Source of the DNA: Comamonas sp. GB3 AK4-5 | GTDB taxonomy: Bacteria; Pseudomonadota; Gammaproteobacteria; Burkholderiales; Burkholderiaceae_C | DNA: 64,000 nucleotides | Assembly (NCBI RefSeq): GCF_041320665.1 | Contig: NZ_CP166730.1 | Coordinates: 3,348,001-3,412,000 of the forward strand | Direction of reading: 5' to 3' | Shown: positions 8,221 to 16,264 of the stretch, piece after piece | Layout: every line of letters begins with the position of its first letter | Numbering within the stretch: position 1 is the stretch's first letter | Notes under the pieces: model-generated | Database searches by the model: none | Told to the model about the DNA's origin: nothing | Seen by the model: the letters and a program-made list of their open reading frames with translations, nothing else | Made by a program: the position numbers and the translations under genes

Positions 8221-8368
8221 AAGAAAAACACCTGCTTCGCCATCAGACAAGCCCTGAAGCCTTCTTGGCTGTGGCAATAGAGCATCCCAGACTGGGACAT
8301 TCGCCCCGGCCGCGCCAACAGCGGTGCAGCTGGGATACGATTTCGCCCTAGCTTTGTCACCTTGGCCC

Positions 8369-9355
8369 ATGAAACAGTACCTCGACCTCGTCCAGAACAT
8401 CTTTGACAACGGCAGTTGGCAAGACAACCGCACGGGCGTCCGCACCCTCAGCCTGCCGGGTGCCATGCTGCGCTTTGATTTGCAGCAGGGCTTTCCTGCG
8501 GTGACCACCAAGAAACTGGCCTTCAAGTCGGTGGTGGGCGAGCTGACGGGCTTTTTGCGCGCCTACCGCAGCGCGGCCGATTTCCGTGCCCTGGGCTGCA
8601 AGGTCTGGGACCAGAACGCCAATGAGAACGCCCAGTGGCTGGCCAACCCCTATCGCCTGCAGGAAGACGATCTGGGCTCGGTCTACGGCGTGCAATGGCG
8701 CCAATGGCCGGCCTACAAGCTGATCGACCCGCAAGCGCCCCAGGGCCAGGCCCAGATTGCAGATGCCATCAGCCGCGGTTTTGCGCAGATTGGCGCCGTG
8801 GATGGCGCTGATGGCCAGCCCTCGGGCGTGCTGCTGTACAAGGCCGTGGACCAGCTGCGCCAATGCCTGGACACCTTGATCAAAGACCCGGGCAACCGCC
8901 GCATTCTGTTCCACGGCTGGAACTGGGCCCAGCTCGACGAGATGGCCCTGCCCCCCTGCCATTTGCTCTACCAGTTTCTGGCCAACCCCAGCAAGAAAGA
9001 AATCTCGCTGTGCCTGTACATCCGCTCCAACGATGTGGGCCTGGGCACGCCCTTCAATCTGGCCGAAGGCGCGGCCCTGCTGCATCTGGTGGGGCGCCTG
9101 ACGGGCTATACACCGCGCTGGTTCACCTACTTCATAGGCGACGCCCACATCTACGAAAACCATGTGGACATGCTGCGAGAGCAGCTAACGCGCACGCCCC
9201 ACGAGATGCCCAAGCTAGTGCTGTCGGACCGCATTCCCGACTACGCCGTCACCGGCAAGTACGAGCCTGAGTGGCTGGAAAAGGTCGAACCTTCGGACTT
9301 TGCGCTGGAGGGCTACCAGCACCACGCCCACATCACGGCGCCCATGGCAGTTTGA
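8369..9355 (+). CDS. thyA: thymidylate synthase
   Basis: This 328-residue enzyme methylates dUMP to dTMP using methylene-tetrahydrofolate. '[14 protein letters not shown]' carries the phosphate-binding Arg, '[11 protein letters not shown]' contains the catalytic Cys at about residue 197, and '[20 protein letters not shown]' with '[14 protein letters not shown]' covers the dUMP-binding region. The enzyme is roughly 60 residues longer than E. coli ThyA (264). The extra length is an insertion at about residues 115-165 ('[20 protein letters not shown]' and on), which I recall in other betaproteobacteria. FolA, which regenerates the folate, is encoded 3.3 kb downstream. The ATG at 8369 places the usual 'MKQYLDL' start. 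Confidence 0.96.
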   Translation: MKQYLDLVQNIFDNGSWQDNRTGVRTLSLPGAMLRFDLQQGFPAVTTKKLAFKSVVGELTGFLRAYRSAADFRALGCKVWDQNANENAQWLANPYRLQEDDLGSVYGVQWRQWPAYKLIDPQAPQGQAQIADAISRGFAQIGAVDGADGQPSGVLLYKAVDQLRQCLDTLIKDPGNRRILFHGWNWAQLDEMALPPCHLLYQFLANPSKKEISLCLYIRSNDVGLGTPFNLAEGAALLHLVGRLTGYTPRWFTYFIGDAHIYENHVDMLREQLTRTPHEMPKLVLSDRIPDYAVTGKYEPEWLEKVEPSDFALEGYQHHAHITAPMAV

Positions 9356-9365
9356 TGCCGGACCG

Positions 9366-9386
9366 GCCCAGGGCCTCGCCCTGGGC
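9366..9386 (+). terminator. hairpin after thyA
   Basis: GCCCAGGGC-CTC-GCCCTGGGC is a perfect 9-bp stem 10 bp after the thyA stop. No T-run follows, so it may be a weak terminator or an mRNA 3'-end stabiliser. Confidence 0.45.
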
Positions 9387-9445
9387 ACCTGCTCCCGCCA
9401 CCATTTGCGGCATTGCCTCTTCACGCCTCTCCCGCCTGAAAGCCT

Positions 9446-10369
9446 ATGGATTTCCGACAGCTGCGCCAATTTGTCGTGCTCGCGTCCGAGCTGAACTTTC
9501 GCAAGGCGGCAGAGCGTTTGCACATGACCCAGCCGCCCCTGAGTATTGCCATCAAGCGGCTGGAGGAAGACCTGGAGGTCAAGCTGTTCGAGCGCGACCG
9601 CCAGGGCGTGCGGCTGACGCCTGCGGGCATGGTGTTTCTCGGCGAGGCCCAGCGCCTGATCGAGGGCGCAGACAACGCCGTCAAGGCCACCCAGGATGCG
9701 GACAAGGGCCAGATCGGCACGCTCAGAATCTCGGTGGTGCCCAGCGCCTCTTTGGAGTTGCTGCCGGACATCTTGGAGCGCTTTGCCCAGCGCTTTCCAT
9801 CGATTCGCCTGCGCCTTTCCAGCGGCAGCTCGGTCAGCAGCGTGGGCGAGGTGCAACGCGGCGAAATCGACGCCGCCTTGCTGGTGCCACCCGCCTTCGG
9901 CCTGCCCTCGGTAGCGTTCTTTCCGCTGTGCAAGCCGCGCCTGGTGCTGGCCCTGGCAAGCAGCCACCCCATGGCCCAGGCCGAAACGGCCAGGCTCAGT
10001 CAGCTCCAGGGTGAGCCCCTGGTCTCGCTGGCGCATTCGGACAGCCCTGGCTTTGCGGGCGAAATCATGCGCCTGTGCCAGCTGGAGGGCTTGGCACCCA
10101 AGGCGCTGTACGAGTCTTCGCATGCCCTCATCACCCTGCCCCTGGTGGCGGCCGGGCAAGGCATTGCCATCGTGCCGGAGTCCTACCGGCGCATCCAGCT
10201 GGACAAGCTCCGCTATCTGGAGCTGACCGACTCCGCCGGTGAGCCGTTGCGCTACCCCATTGCCATTGCGGCCCAGGAGCACTGCAGCAACCCCGCTGTG
10301 CGCTGGCTGGTAGAGGTGGCGCAGCAGGTGCTGGGCCAGGCCTCACCTGCCGCGCCACCGGGCGACTAA
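9446..10369 (+). CDS. LysR-family transcriptional regulator
   Basis: A 307-residue LysR regulator. The N-terminal HTH is 'LRQFVVLASELNFRKAAERL' then 'QPPLSIAIKRLEEDLEVKLF', and the periplasmic-binding-protein-like effector domain starts near residue 92 ('GTLRISVVPSASLELLPDIL'). Its 3' end converges on the Bug-type binding protein gene with a 13-bp gap. It may control that operon, since LysR genes often accompany Bug proteins and catabolic enzymes, but here the genes converge rather than diverge, so this is inference. Starting at MDFRQLRQF gives the canonical N-terminus. Confidence 0.9.
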   Translation: MDFRQLRQFVVLASELNFRKAAERLHMTQPPLSIAIKRLEEDLEVKLFERDRQGVRLTPAGMVFLGEAQRLIEGADNAVKATQDADKGQIGTLRISVVPSASLELLPDILERFAQRFPSIRLRLSSGSSVSSVGEVQRGEIDAALLVPPAFGLPSVAFFPLCKPRLVLALASSHPMAQAETARLSQLQGEPLVSLAHSDSPGFAGEIMRLCQLEGLAPKALYESSHALITLPLVAAGQGIAIVPESYRRIQLDKLRYLELTDSAGEPLRYPIAIAAQEHCSNPAVRWLVEVAQQVLGQASPAAPPGD

Positions 10370-10382
10370 GCCTGTATTGGCA

Positions 10383-11363
10383 TTAACGCCCGGGCTTCAG
10401 AATGGCGGCCCACTTGGCCTGCTCTTGCTTGACCCGTGCCTGAAAGGCCTCCTGCGAGGTATCGACAGGCTCGCTGCCGCGCGAGAAGACCTTGTCTTTG
10501 GCCGCATCGCTGCGTGCCACCTGGGTGATGGCCGCATTCAGGCGCTGCAGCACCGCATCGGGCGTGCCCGCCGGCGCGGCAATGCCCGACAGCGAACCAC
10601 CTTCTATGCTTTTTCCCAGCACCTCTTTCACCGTGGGAATGTCGGGCTGGTCCGCCAAACGCCGTGCAGAGGTCACGGCAAAGGCGCGGATCTGCCGGCT
10701 CTTGATGAAAGACTGGGAGGTGGCGGCCGAGATGGCGGTGGCGTCAGCCGTTCCGCCCATTACCGCCGTCAGCGACTCCGTGCCGCTCTTGTAGGGCACA
10801 TGCAGCCACTTTGTGTGGGTGGCCTGCTGCAGCAGCTGCAGGATTTGGTAGTTGTCCGAGCCCTCGCCCGCCGTGGCAAAGCTGATTTTCTCCTCGCCCT
10901 TGGCGGCGGCATCGATCACCGCCTGCAAGCTGGTGTAGGGGCTGTTTGCGCTGACCGCCAAAATATTGGGCGTGTTCGCCAGCATGGCGATATAGCTAAA
11001 GTCCCGCGACGGGTTGTAGGGCAGCTGGGGGTAGATATGCGGGTTCACCGCGAATATCCCGTTGGTGACCACCAGCAAGGTGTACCCATCAGGCTTTGAT
11101 TTGGCGACCATGCCGGCCGCAATCGAACCGCCGGCCCCCGGGCGGTTTTCCACAATCACGGGCTGGCCCAGCTGCTTGCTGATGCCATCGGCAAACACCC
11201 GGGCGGTGGTGTCGGTCACGCCACCGGCCCCAAAGGGCACGATGAGGCGCAGGGGCTGCTGCGGCCAGGTCTCGGCGGCCTGGCTCCCCCAGCTGGCGGC
11301 GCCCAGCAAAACAGCCATGGCGGCGCGGCGAGGGATGCAGTGGGTGCGGTGGGTGAACTTCAT
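10383..11363 (-). CDS. Bug-family (TctC) tripartite tricarboxylate transporter substrate-binding protein
   Basis: This 326-residue exported protein has a signal peptide (arginine-rich start, 'AAMAVLLGAASWGSQAA' core, likely cut after QAA near residue 29). The mature start 'WPQQPLRLIVPFGAGGVTD' followed by 'ENRPGAGGSIAAGMVAKSKP' is the Bug signature. These proteins bind carboxylates, amino acids or aromatic acids in the periplasm and are greatly expanded in betaproteobacteria. No TctA or TctB membrane subunits are nearby, which is common for orphan Bug proteins. Its ATG overlaps the stop of the upstream dihydrodipicolinate-synthase-like gene by 4 bp, so the two are translationally coupled and the ligand may feed that enzyme. 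Confidence 0.9.
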   Translation of the reverse strand: MKFTHRTHCIPRRAAMAVLLGAASWGSQAAETWPQQPLRLIVPFGAGGVTDTTARVFADGISKQLGQPVIVENRPGAGGSIAAGMVAKSKPDGYTLLVVTNGIFAVNPHIYPQLPYNPSRDFSYIAMLANTPNILAVSANSPYTSLQAVIDAAAKGEEKISFATAGEGSDNYQILQLLQQATHTKWLHVPYKSGTESLTAVMGGTADATAISAATSQSFIKSRQIRAFAVTSARRLADQPDIPTVKEVLGKSIEGGSLSGIAAPAGTPDAVLQRLNAAITQVARSDAAKDKVFSRGSEPVDTSQEAFQARVKQEQAKWAAILKPGR

Positions 11364-12241
11364 TGTGTGGTCTCCATTTCAACAATTGTCTTTTGCAGCG
11401 CTGCACGCTGCTGCGCTGCCAGCGGCAGCAGCGGCGCACGCAGATGGCCTGCATCCACGCCCCGGATCTCCAGGCCGGCAGACACGGCGCGCGGCAGGCC
11501 GTAATCCAGCAGTTGGTTGAGCAAGGGCTCCTGGCGGCTGAGCCACAGGGCCGCGCCCTTCCAGTCCCCGGCCACCACGCAGCGGTAGAAATTCAGCACC
11601 TGGGCCGCGCAGACATTCGGCGCTGCAGTGCACCAGCCCTTGGCACCCGCCGCGAATCCGCTTTGGGCCATTTTGCTGACGCCGACAAAAATATCGACCT
11701 GGTCGCCACAGGCTTTGCGCAATGCCGGTATTTTTTCGGGATTGGGGCTGGCCTCTTTCACCATGGTGATATTCGGAATGCTGGTGATTTTCTGCAGCAG
11801 CTCCACCGACATATCCCAGCCCGTAGTAAATGGGTTGTTGTACGCCATAATGGGAATAGAAACCGATTCAGCCACCGCTTGAAAATACCGGAGCAGCTCG
11901 TTTTCGGTGAGCGTCCAATAGGTGCTGGGCAATAGCTGCAGCGCGGCGGCGCCTTGGGCCTCGGCAAACCGGGCGTGGCGAATGGTGTGCGTCGTGCTCA
12001 GGCTGGAAATGCCCACCAGCACGGGCACACGGCCTGCGGCCGCCTGCACCGTGGTGCAGACCACCTCGTCCCGCTCCGCATCGCTGAGATAAGGCAGGCA
12101 ACCCACACTGCCCAAAGGCGCCACGCCATGCACGCCGGCATCGATCAGCCGATTTACATGCGCTGCCAGCAAGGCATTATCAATCTCGCCATTGGCCTTG
12201 CAAGGGCTCAGCAGATAACCAACGATTCCGGTGATTTTCAT
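11360..12241 (-). CDS. dihydrodipicolinate synthase / N-acetylneuraminate lyase family aldolase
   Basis: A 293-residue TIM-barrel class I aldolase. 'GVHGVAPLGSVGCLPYLSDA' corresponds to the family phosphate or carboxylate-binding loop, and 'NITMVKEASPNPEKI' carries the Schiff-base lysine near residue 160. The usual pyruvate-binding 'G(S/T)TGE' is altered to 'GSVGCL', so this is probably not lysine-pathway DapA but a catabolic member acting on a 2-oxo acid or sugar acid derivative. It is the first gene of an operon with the Bug-type binding protein (4-bp overlap), which suggests uptake and cleavage of one compound. The exact substrate is not readable. Confidence 0.82.
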   Translation of the reverse strand: MKITGIVGYLLSPCKANGEIDNALLAAHVNRLIDAGVHGVAPLGSVGCLPYLSDAERDEVVCTTVQAAAGRVPVLVGISSLSTTHTIRHARFAEAQGAAALQLLPSTYWTLTENELLRYFQAVAESVSIPIMAYNNPFTTGWDMSVELLQKITSIPNITMVKEASPNPEKIPALRKACGDQVDIFVGVSKMAQSGFAAGAKGWCTAAPNVCAAQVLNFYRCVVAGDWKGAALWLSRQEPLLNQLLDYGLPRAVSAGLEIRGVDAGHLRAPLLPLAAQQRAALQKTIVEMETTQ

Positions 12242-12694
12242 GGTATTCCTCAGAAATTGCTGGCAGCGTAATCGAAGGAATCCAGGCAGGCCAATATTAT
12301 CGAAAGGGGTGACTGATATATTTGACGCATATGCACTCGGTGCGCCTTGGGTGATTCACATGCCCGCTCACCCCAAACAGGTGAAAACCCTTGCCACCAC
12401 TGCAACAGGAGCACGGCCTGGCCGGGTACGCATGGCACATGGCCGCTGCTCCGCCACGCCTGCGGACGCGGCAGAGAACCGCAGAGCAGCGTCAGGCTTT
12501 GGCAACACCCCCACCGCCTGGCCGCAGTTCCTAAGAGAAAATCCATGCCATCCGCGATGGAAGGGCTTGGCCCGCGCTATCGCTTGCGGAGCACCTATCG
12601 CCCTTCACGCCTGCATCTGCAGCATGAAACACCTGCAAACCATGACGGCATGCGCGATAGCTGCTCCTGTTTTATTTTTTGAAAAAGTCCGCCT
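12242..12694. other. 453-bp gap between the aldolase gene and folA
   Basis: No convincing gene is seen on either strand. The first ~100 bp are moderately AT-rich ('CCAATATTATCG', 'CTGATATATTTGACGCATA') and probably hold the promoter of the minus-strand aldolase operon. The end next to folA carries 'GCGATAGCTGCTCCTG' and a T-rich tract, resembling one arm of the ATAGCT-type dispersed repeat noted elsewhere. Confidence 0.5.
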
Positions 12695-13219
12695 ATGTCC
12701 TTGACCGTGAACCTGATCTACGCCCGCGCCGCCAACGGCGTCATCGGCAAGGACAACGCCATGCCCTGGCATCTGCCCGAGGACCTGGCCCACTTCAAGA
12801 CGCTGACCCAGGGCCACCCCGTCGTCATGGGCCGCAAGACCTGGGATTCGCTGCCCCCGCGCTTTCGCCCGCTGCCGGGGCGCACCAATATCGTCGTCAC
12901 CCGCCAGGCCAACTGGCAAGCCGACACGCAGCCCGACCCCGCCAATGCCACCACCGTACGCGCCAACAGCCTGGAGGCCGCCTTGCAAGAAGCCGCCCGC
13001 CACGGCAGCAACGTGTGGGTCATGGGGGGCGCGCAAATCTACGCCCAGGCCCTCCCCCTGGCCCAGCGCGTGGAAGTGACCATCATTCACCAGGACTTTG
13101 ACGGCGACGCCCACGCCCCCACGCTGGGCGCGGAATGGGTGGAAGCGGCACGCAGCGACCATGTCAGCGCCAAGGGCCTGGCCTACAGCTTTGTGACCTA
13201 CACCCGCCGCCAGGGCTGA
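12695..13219 (+). CDS. folA: dihydrofolate reductase
   Basis: This 174-residue enzyme reduces dihydrofolate to tetrahydrofolate with NADPH. The sequence runs 'LIYARAANGVIGKDNAMPWH' (cofactor- and folate-binding loop with the catalytic acidic position in 'HLPEDLAHFK'), 'VVMGRKTWDSLP' (NADPH-binding Arg and Lys), 'PLPGRTNIVVTRQ' and 'VWVMGGAQIYAQALPLAQRV'. Length and order match chromosomal type I DHFR, the trimethoprim target. It works with ThyA encoded upstream, but the two genes are not in one operon. The stretch before the ATG has no strong Shine-Dalgarno. Confidence 0.95.
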   Translation: MSLTVNLIYARAANGVIGKDNAMPWHLPEDLAHFKTLTQGHPVVMGRKTWDSLPPRFRPLPGRTNIVVTRQANWQADTQPDPANATTVRANSLEAALQEAARHGSNVWVMGGAQIYAQALPLAQRVEVTIIHQDFDGDAHAPTLGAEWVEAARSDHVSAKGLAYSFVTYTRRQG

Positions 13220-13336
13220 TGGCCGCGCCGCGCTGTCCTGAATGCACTGTTGCCTGTGGGCCGCAAAGCCCCGGCAGCCCAGTGTTATGCTGCATAGCAA
13301 CATAATTCACCACATCACCGTCTGCCGTATCGTCCC

Positions 13337-14416
13337 ATGAGCCTCATCCACACACTCCCAGCCGGCCCACTGGATGTCGTGGGCGATATCCATGGCGAGC
13401 TCACCGCCCTGCGCGAGCTGCTGCGCCACCTCGGCTATGACCGCTTTGGTGTGCACCCCGAGGGCCGCAAGCTGGTGTTTGTGGGCGATTTCTGCGACCG
13501 CGGCCCCGACAGCCCGGCCGTGCTGGAATGGGTGCAAAACTTGGTCCAGGCCGGCCATGCCTATGCCATCTTGGGCAACCACGAAATCAATCTGCTGCGT
13601 GAGGACCCCAAGGATGGGTCTGGCTGGTTCTTTGATGTGCGCTACCAGAGCGACCAGGTCAAATACGCCCCCTTCAACCGCCCAACCGAAGGCCAGCGCC
13701 AGCGCATTGTGGAGTTTCTGTCCACCCTGCCCCTGGGGCTGGAACGCGAAGACCTGCGCATCATCCACGCCGCCTGGGTTCAGCCCCAGGTAGAAGCAGC
13801 CCGTGCCATGCCGGCCGGCCAGGTGCGCCACGAATACGACCGCTGGGAGCTGGAAGCCGCCCGCATCGCCCGCGAGCGCTGCATTGCCGCCCGTATGCAG
13901 CAAGAGTGCCACGACTGGCCCCACAGCCTGGAAGACCACGAACAAAAGCCCCCGCTGCTGCCCGCCCATGCCGACCACGAACTGAACAAGGGCATGGTCA
14001 ACCCCCTCAAGGTGCTCACCACCGGTGTGGAACGCGCGGCCCAGGCCCCGTTTTATGCGGGCGGCAAATGGCGTTTTGTGGAGCGCGTGGCCTGGTGGAA
14101 CCAGTATGACGAGGGCGTGCCCGTCATCGTCGGCCATTACTGGCGCCGCCTGCATCCGCCGGAAAAACCCGTGCATGGCAAGCAAGAGGAAGAGCTGTTC
14201 GGCAGCACCGCGCCCACGGCCTGGCACGGCCTGCAGCGCAATGTGTTCTGCGTGGACTACTCCGTCGGCGGCCGCTGGGTGGCCCGCCGCGCCGGCGAGC
14301 CGCTGCAGTCCCGCTTCAAACTGGCCGCCCTGCGCTGGCCCGAGCGCCAGCTGGTGTTTGATGACGGCACCCAGCGGCCCACGCTGGAATTTCAGGCGAC
14401 GGGCCATCCGGCCTGA
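13337..14416 (+). CDS. calcineurin-like metallophosphatase
   Basis: A 359-residue protein with the complete metallophosphoesterase motif set near the N-terminus: 'GDIHGE' (about residue 16), 'FVGDFCDRGPDS' (about 51) and 'ILGNHEINLL' (about 76), then 'VIVGHYWRR' near residue 270 supplying a further metal ligand. The pattern is that of PPP-type serine/threonine phosphatases and of PrpE/ApaH-like diadenosine-polyphosphate hydrolases. The central ~150 residues are less conserved and rich in charged helices. The substrate is unknown. The gene stands alone between folA and the AT-rich island. The ATG at 13337 gives a start directly before the first motif. Confidence 0.88.
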   Translation: MSLIHTLPAGPLDVVGDIHGELTALRELLRHLGYDRFGVHPEGRKLVFVGDFCDRGPDSPAVLEWVQNLVQAGHAYAILGNHEINLLREDPKDGSGWFFDVRYQSDQVKYAPFNRPTEGQRQRIVEFLSTLPLGLEREDLRIIHAAWVQPQVEAARAMPAGQVRHEYDRWELEAARIARERCIAARMQQECHDWPHSLEDHEQKPPLLPAHADHELNKGMVNPLKVLTTGVERAAQAPFYAGGKWRFVERVAWWNQYDEGVPVIVGHYWRRLHPPEKPVHGKQEEELFGSTAPTAWHGLQRNVFCVDYSVGGRWVARRAGEPLQSRFKLAALRWPERQLVFDDGTQRPTLEFQATGHPA

Positions 14417-14725
14417 GCCTGTACCAGGCTGCCGCGCGGCAGCAGGGCAAACACCGCCGTCAAAGCACGGTGCACCTCTTTCACAGGCCCTGCCCAAGCC
14501 TCCCACTCCCTCCGGCCTGCCTTGGCCCAGAGCTCCATGTCATGGACTGCACAGGGCCCGGGCATCTTGCCGGCAGCGCCCCTGGGGAGCACATCTTTGC
14601 TTGAACCCGGCGCACCCAGCCGCAGAACCGCATAAGACCTTCTTTGCGCCGAAAAACACACAGCGCATAGGTGGTGTTGGGCTTTTCTATATTGATTTTT
14701 TGTTAATCAAATGAATCTGCAATCA
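14417..14725. other. gene-poor transition into the AT-rich island
   Basis: The first ~250 bp keep the GC-rich character of the neighbours but contain no open frame with convincing features; a minus-strand frame of about 89 codons overlapping the phosphatase 3' end was not accepted. From about 14,640 the composition switches sharply to AT-rich, marking the left edge of the island. Confidence 0.5.
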
Positions 14726-14755
14726 ATGAATTGCATGAGATTGCATGCAATTCAT
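14726..14755. repeat. perfect 12-bp inverted repeat at the island edge
   Basis: ATGAATTGCATG and CATGCAATTCAT pair perfectly around a 6-base loop (AGATTG). It sits close to the point where base composition changes. It might be a protein-binding site, a hairpin terminator or a remnant of the DNA that brought in the island. Confidence 0.6.
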
Positions 14756-14940
14756 GCAGGAATGAGCACTGAAATCAATATACATCCATACATATTCAAA
14801 AATACTTGATGATATTTTCAATACTTTAACAAAATATTATTCAGCTCTGCTACAAATTCTAGACAGGGTTAGTCCCAGTGCATAAAAAATGGACGAAAGA
14901 ATAATATTCAAAAGCATATTAAATATTTTCTTATTATTTC

Positions 14941-15402
14941 ATGATTAGATATCAAAATATTCGTCCTGTTTTTTGGTCATCCTGGATTTTTTCAAAATGA
15001 ATTTTTCTTTTTCTTCTACATTATTTTTCTACGAACAATTGGGTTTTGAAACAAGCAACATTATGCGGCATAAAGAGTTTGCGAAACAAACCCCATGGTT
15101 TTCAGGATTTTTCATGATGATATTTTCACCATGGATAGAAATACTCATTTTTCAGCACGCTGTCAAAAGATTACCAAAAAATTCAAAGTGCATCGCTGGA
15201 GCACTTATACTTTTATCTCTCCAATCCCTTTTGGAATGGCCCATGGATTAAATTTGGCTTTTCTTCCTGCCTTAGCGGCTGGATTAACTTGGCCTCTTTT
15301 TATCAAATTCTAGATTCTCCGCAGGGAAAACCATTTCTTTACACATGGAAGCTTCACTTTATGCAAAACAGTTTTGCATTCTTTTCATGGATATATGATT
15401 AA
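14941..15402 (+). pseudogene. broken CPBP-type membrane protein gene, tandem paralogue of the next gene
   Basis: Three frames together align with the intact protein encoded at 15528-16052. ATG 14941 gives 'MIRYQNIRPVF'. After a T6 run (14969-14974) the frame shifts to 'VILDFFKMNFSFSSTLFFYE'. After an A6 run (15176-15181) it shifts to 'WSTYTFISPIPFGMAHG'. After a T5 run (15297-15301) it shifts to 'PFLYTWKLHFMQNSFAFF' and a stop at 15402. Each break lies at a homopolymer and each equals loss of one base, so the net effect is three bases. CPBP motif residues (FGMAH and HFMQN) survive, so decay looks recent. Sequencing error at homopolymers is an alternative. Confidence 0.75.
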
Positions 15403-15527
15403 TAAATAAAGCATATGAATTGAGCGTAATCGCATAAATCAATGCATACATGTCATCCCCATATGGAAAACAAAACGCCTACGCTAACCATCAGAAAGTA
15501 ACTGTAATTTTTATACAGGATAAATAA

Positions 15528-16052
15528 ATGTGGCAAAACATAATCCAGTATTCGAAAAATTTAAGGTTAAACAATTATTCAATTATCAACATTAAAAAAA
15601 TTCACCCTATTGCTCTTGTGATTTTGGCTTATTTTGCAATGAAATTAGCCTTTGCTTCTGCATTCTTCTTCTATGAGCAACTGGGTGTGGATGCCAACGG
15701 TGTAATGCAGTTTAGAGAATCTGACAAAAAACATCCTTGGGTAGCTGGGTTTTTTGTAGTTCTCTTAGCTCCATGGCTTGAAACTCTGATTCATCAACAT
15801 GCAATCAAACGATTGTTCATCTGGTGGAAAATCACCAATTCAAGTATTTATATCTTTATTTCCGCCATATTGTTTGGCATAGCACATGGATCCAAATTGG
15901 CTTTCTTGCCTGCATTCATGGCAGGTGTGGTGCTTGCCACAGTTTATCAACTACGAGATCATCCACCAGGAAGACCATTTTTTTACACATGGATGGTTCA
16001 TTTTATGAATAATGGTATTGCATTTTTCATATGGAAAACAACCTCTAATTAA
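15528..16052 (+). CDS. CPBP-type (CAAX-protease/bacteriocin-processing-like) membrane protein
   Basis: A 174-residue, very hydrophobic protein with about four membrane segments. Signs of the CPBP (Abi) family are 'APWLETLIHQ' at residues 81-90 (motif 1, with Glu85 but without the usual second Glu and Arg), 'ILFGIAHG' with His120 (motif 2, FxxxH) and 'MVHFMNNG' with His148 and Asn151 (motif 3). CPBP proteins are intramembrane glutamic proteases or bacteriocin self-protection factors; the altered motif 1 makes activity uncertain. AGGATAA precedes the ATG at a usable distance. Codon use and base composition are much more AT-rich than the flanking genes, pointing to horizontal acquisition. It is the intact member of a tandem pair. 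Confidence 0.7.
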   Translation: MWQNIIQYSKNLRLNNYSIINIKKIHPIALVILAYFAMKLAFASAFFFYEQLGVDANGVMQFRESDKKHPWVAGFFVVLLAPWLETLIHQHAIKRLFIWWKITNSSIYIFISAILFGIAHGSKLAFLPAFMAGVVLATVYQLRDHPPGRPFFYTWMVHFMNNGIAFFIWKTTSN

Positions 16053-16264
16053 AATGCAATTTATAGCCTTGAGCTCATGCCTGCCGAATTTAGCCCCGTC
16101 TTGACCACCAGCGATCAATTCACAATAAATCTCCAGCTCTGCAAGCGGTAGGCCTATGGGGCGTTTCTTGCCAGATCAACCAAGGATGCGATGGCGGCAT
16201 GGACAGAAAGCGTCACAGGAACCTCGGTCAGGAAGCATGACAAACAAAACACCAACTGCAGCCC

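Noticed and set aside
14392..14661. 89-codon minus-strand frame after the phosphatase gene
   Set aside because: It overlaps the phosphatase 3' end, has no ribosome binding site and no family resemblance. It cannot be excluded but is not supported.
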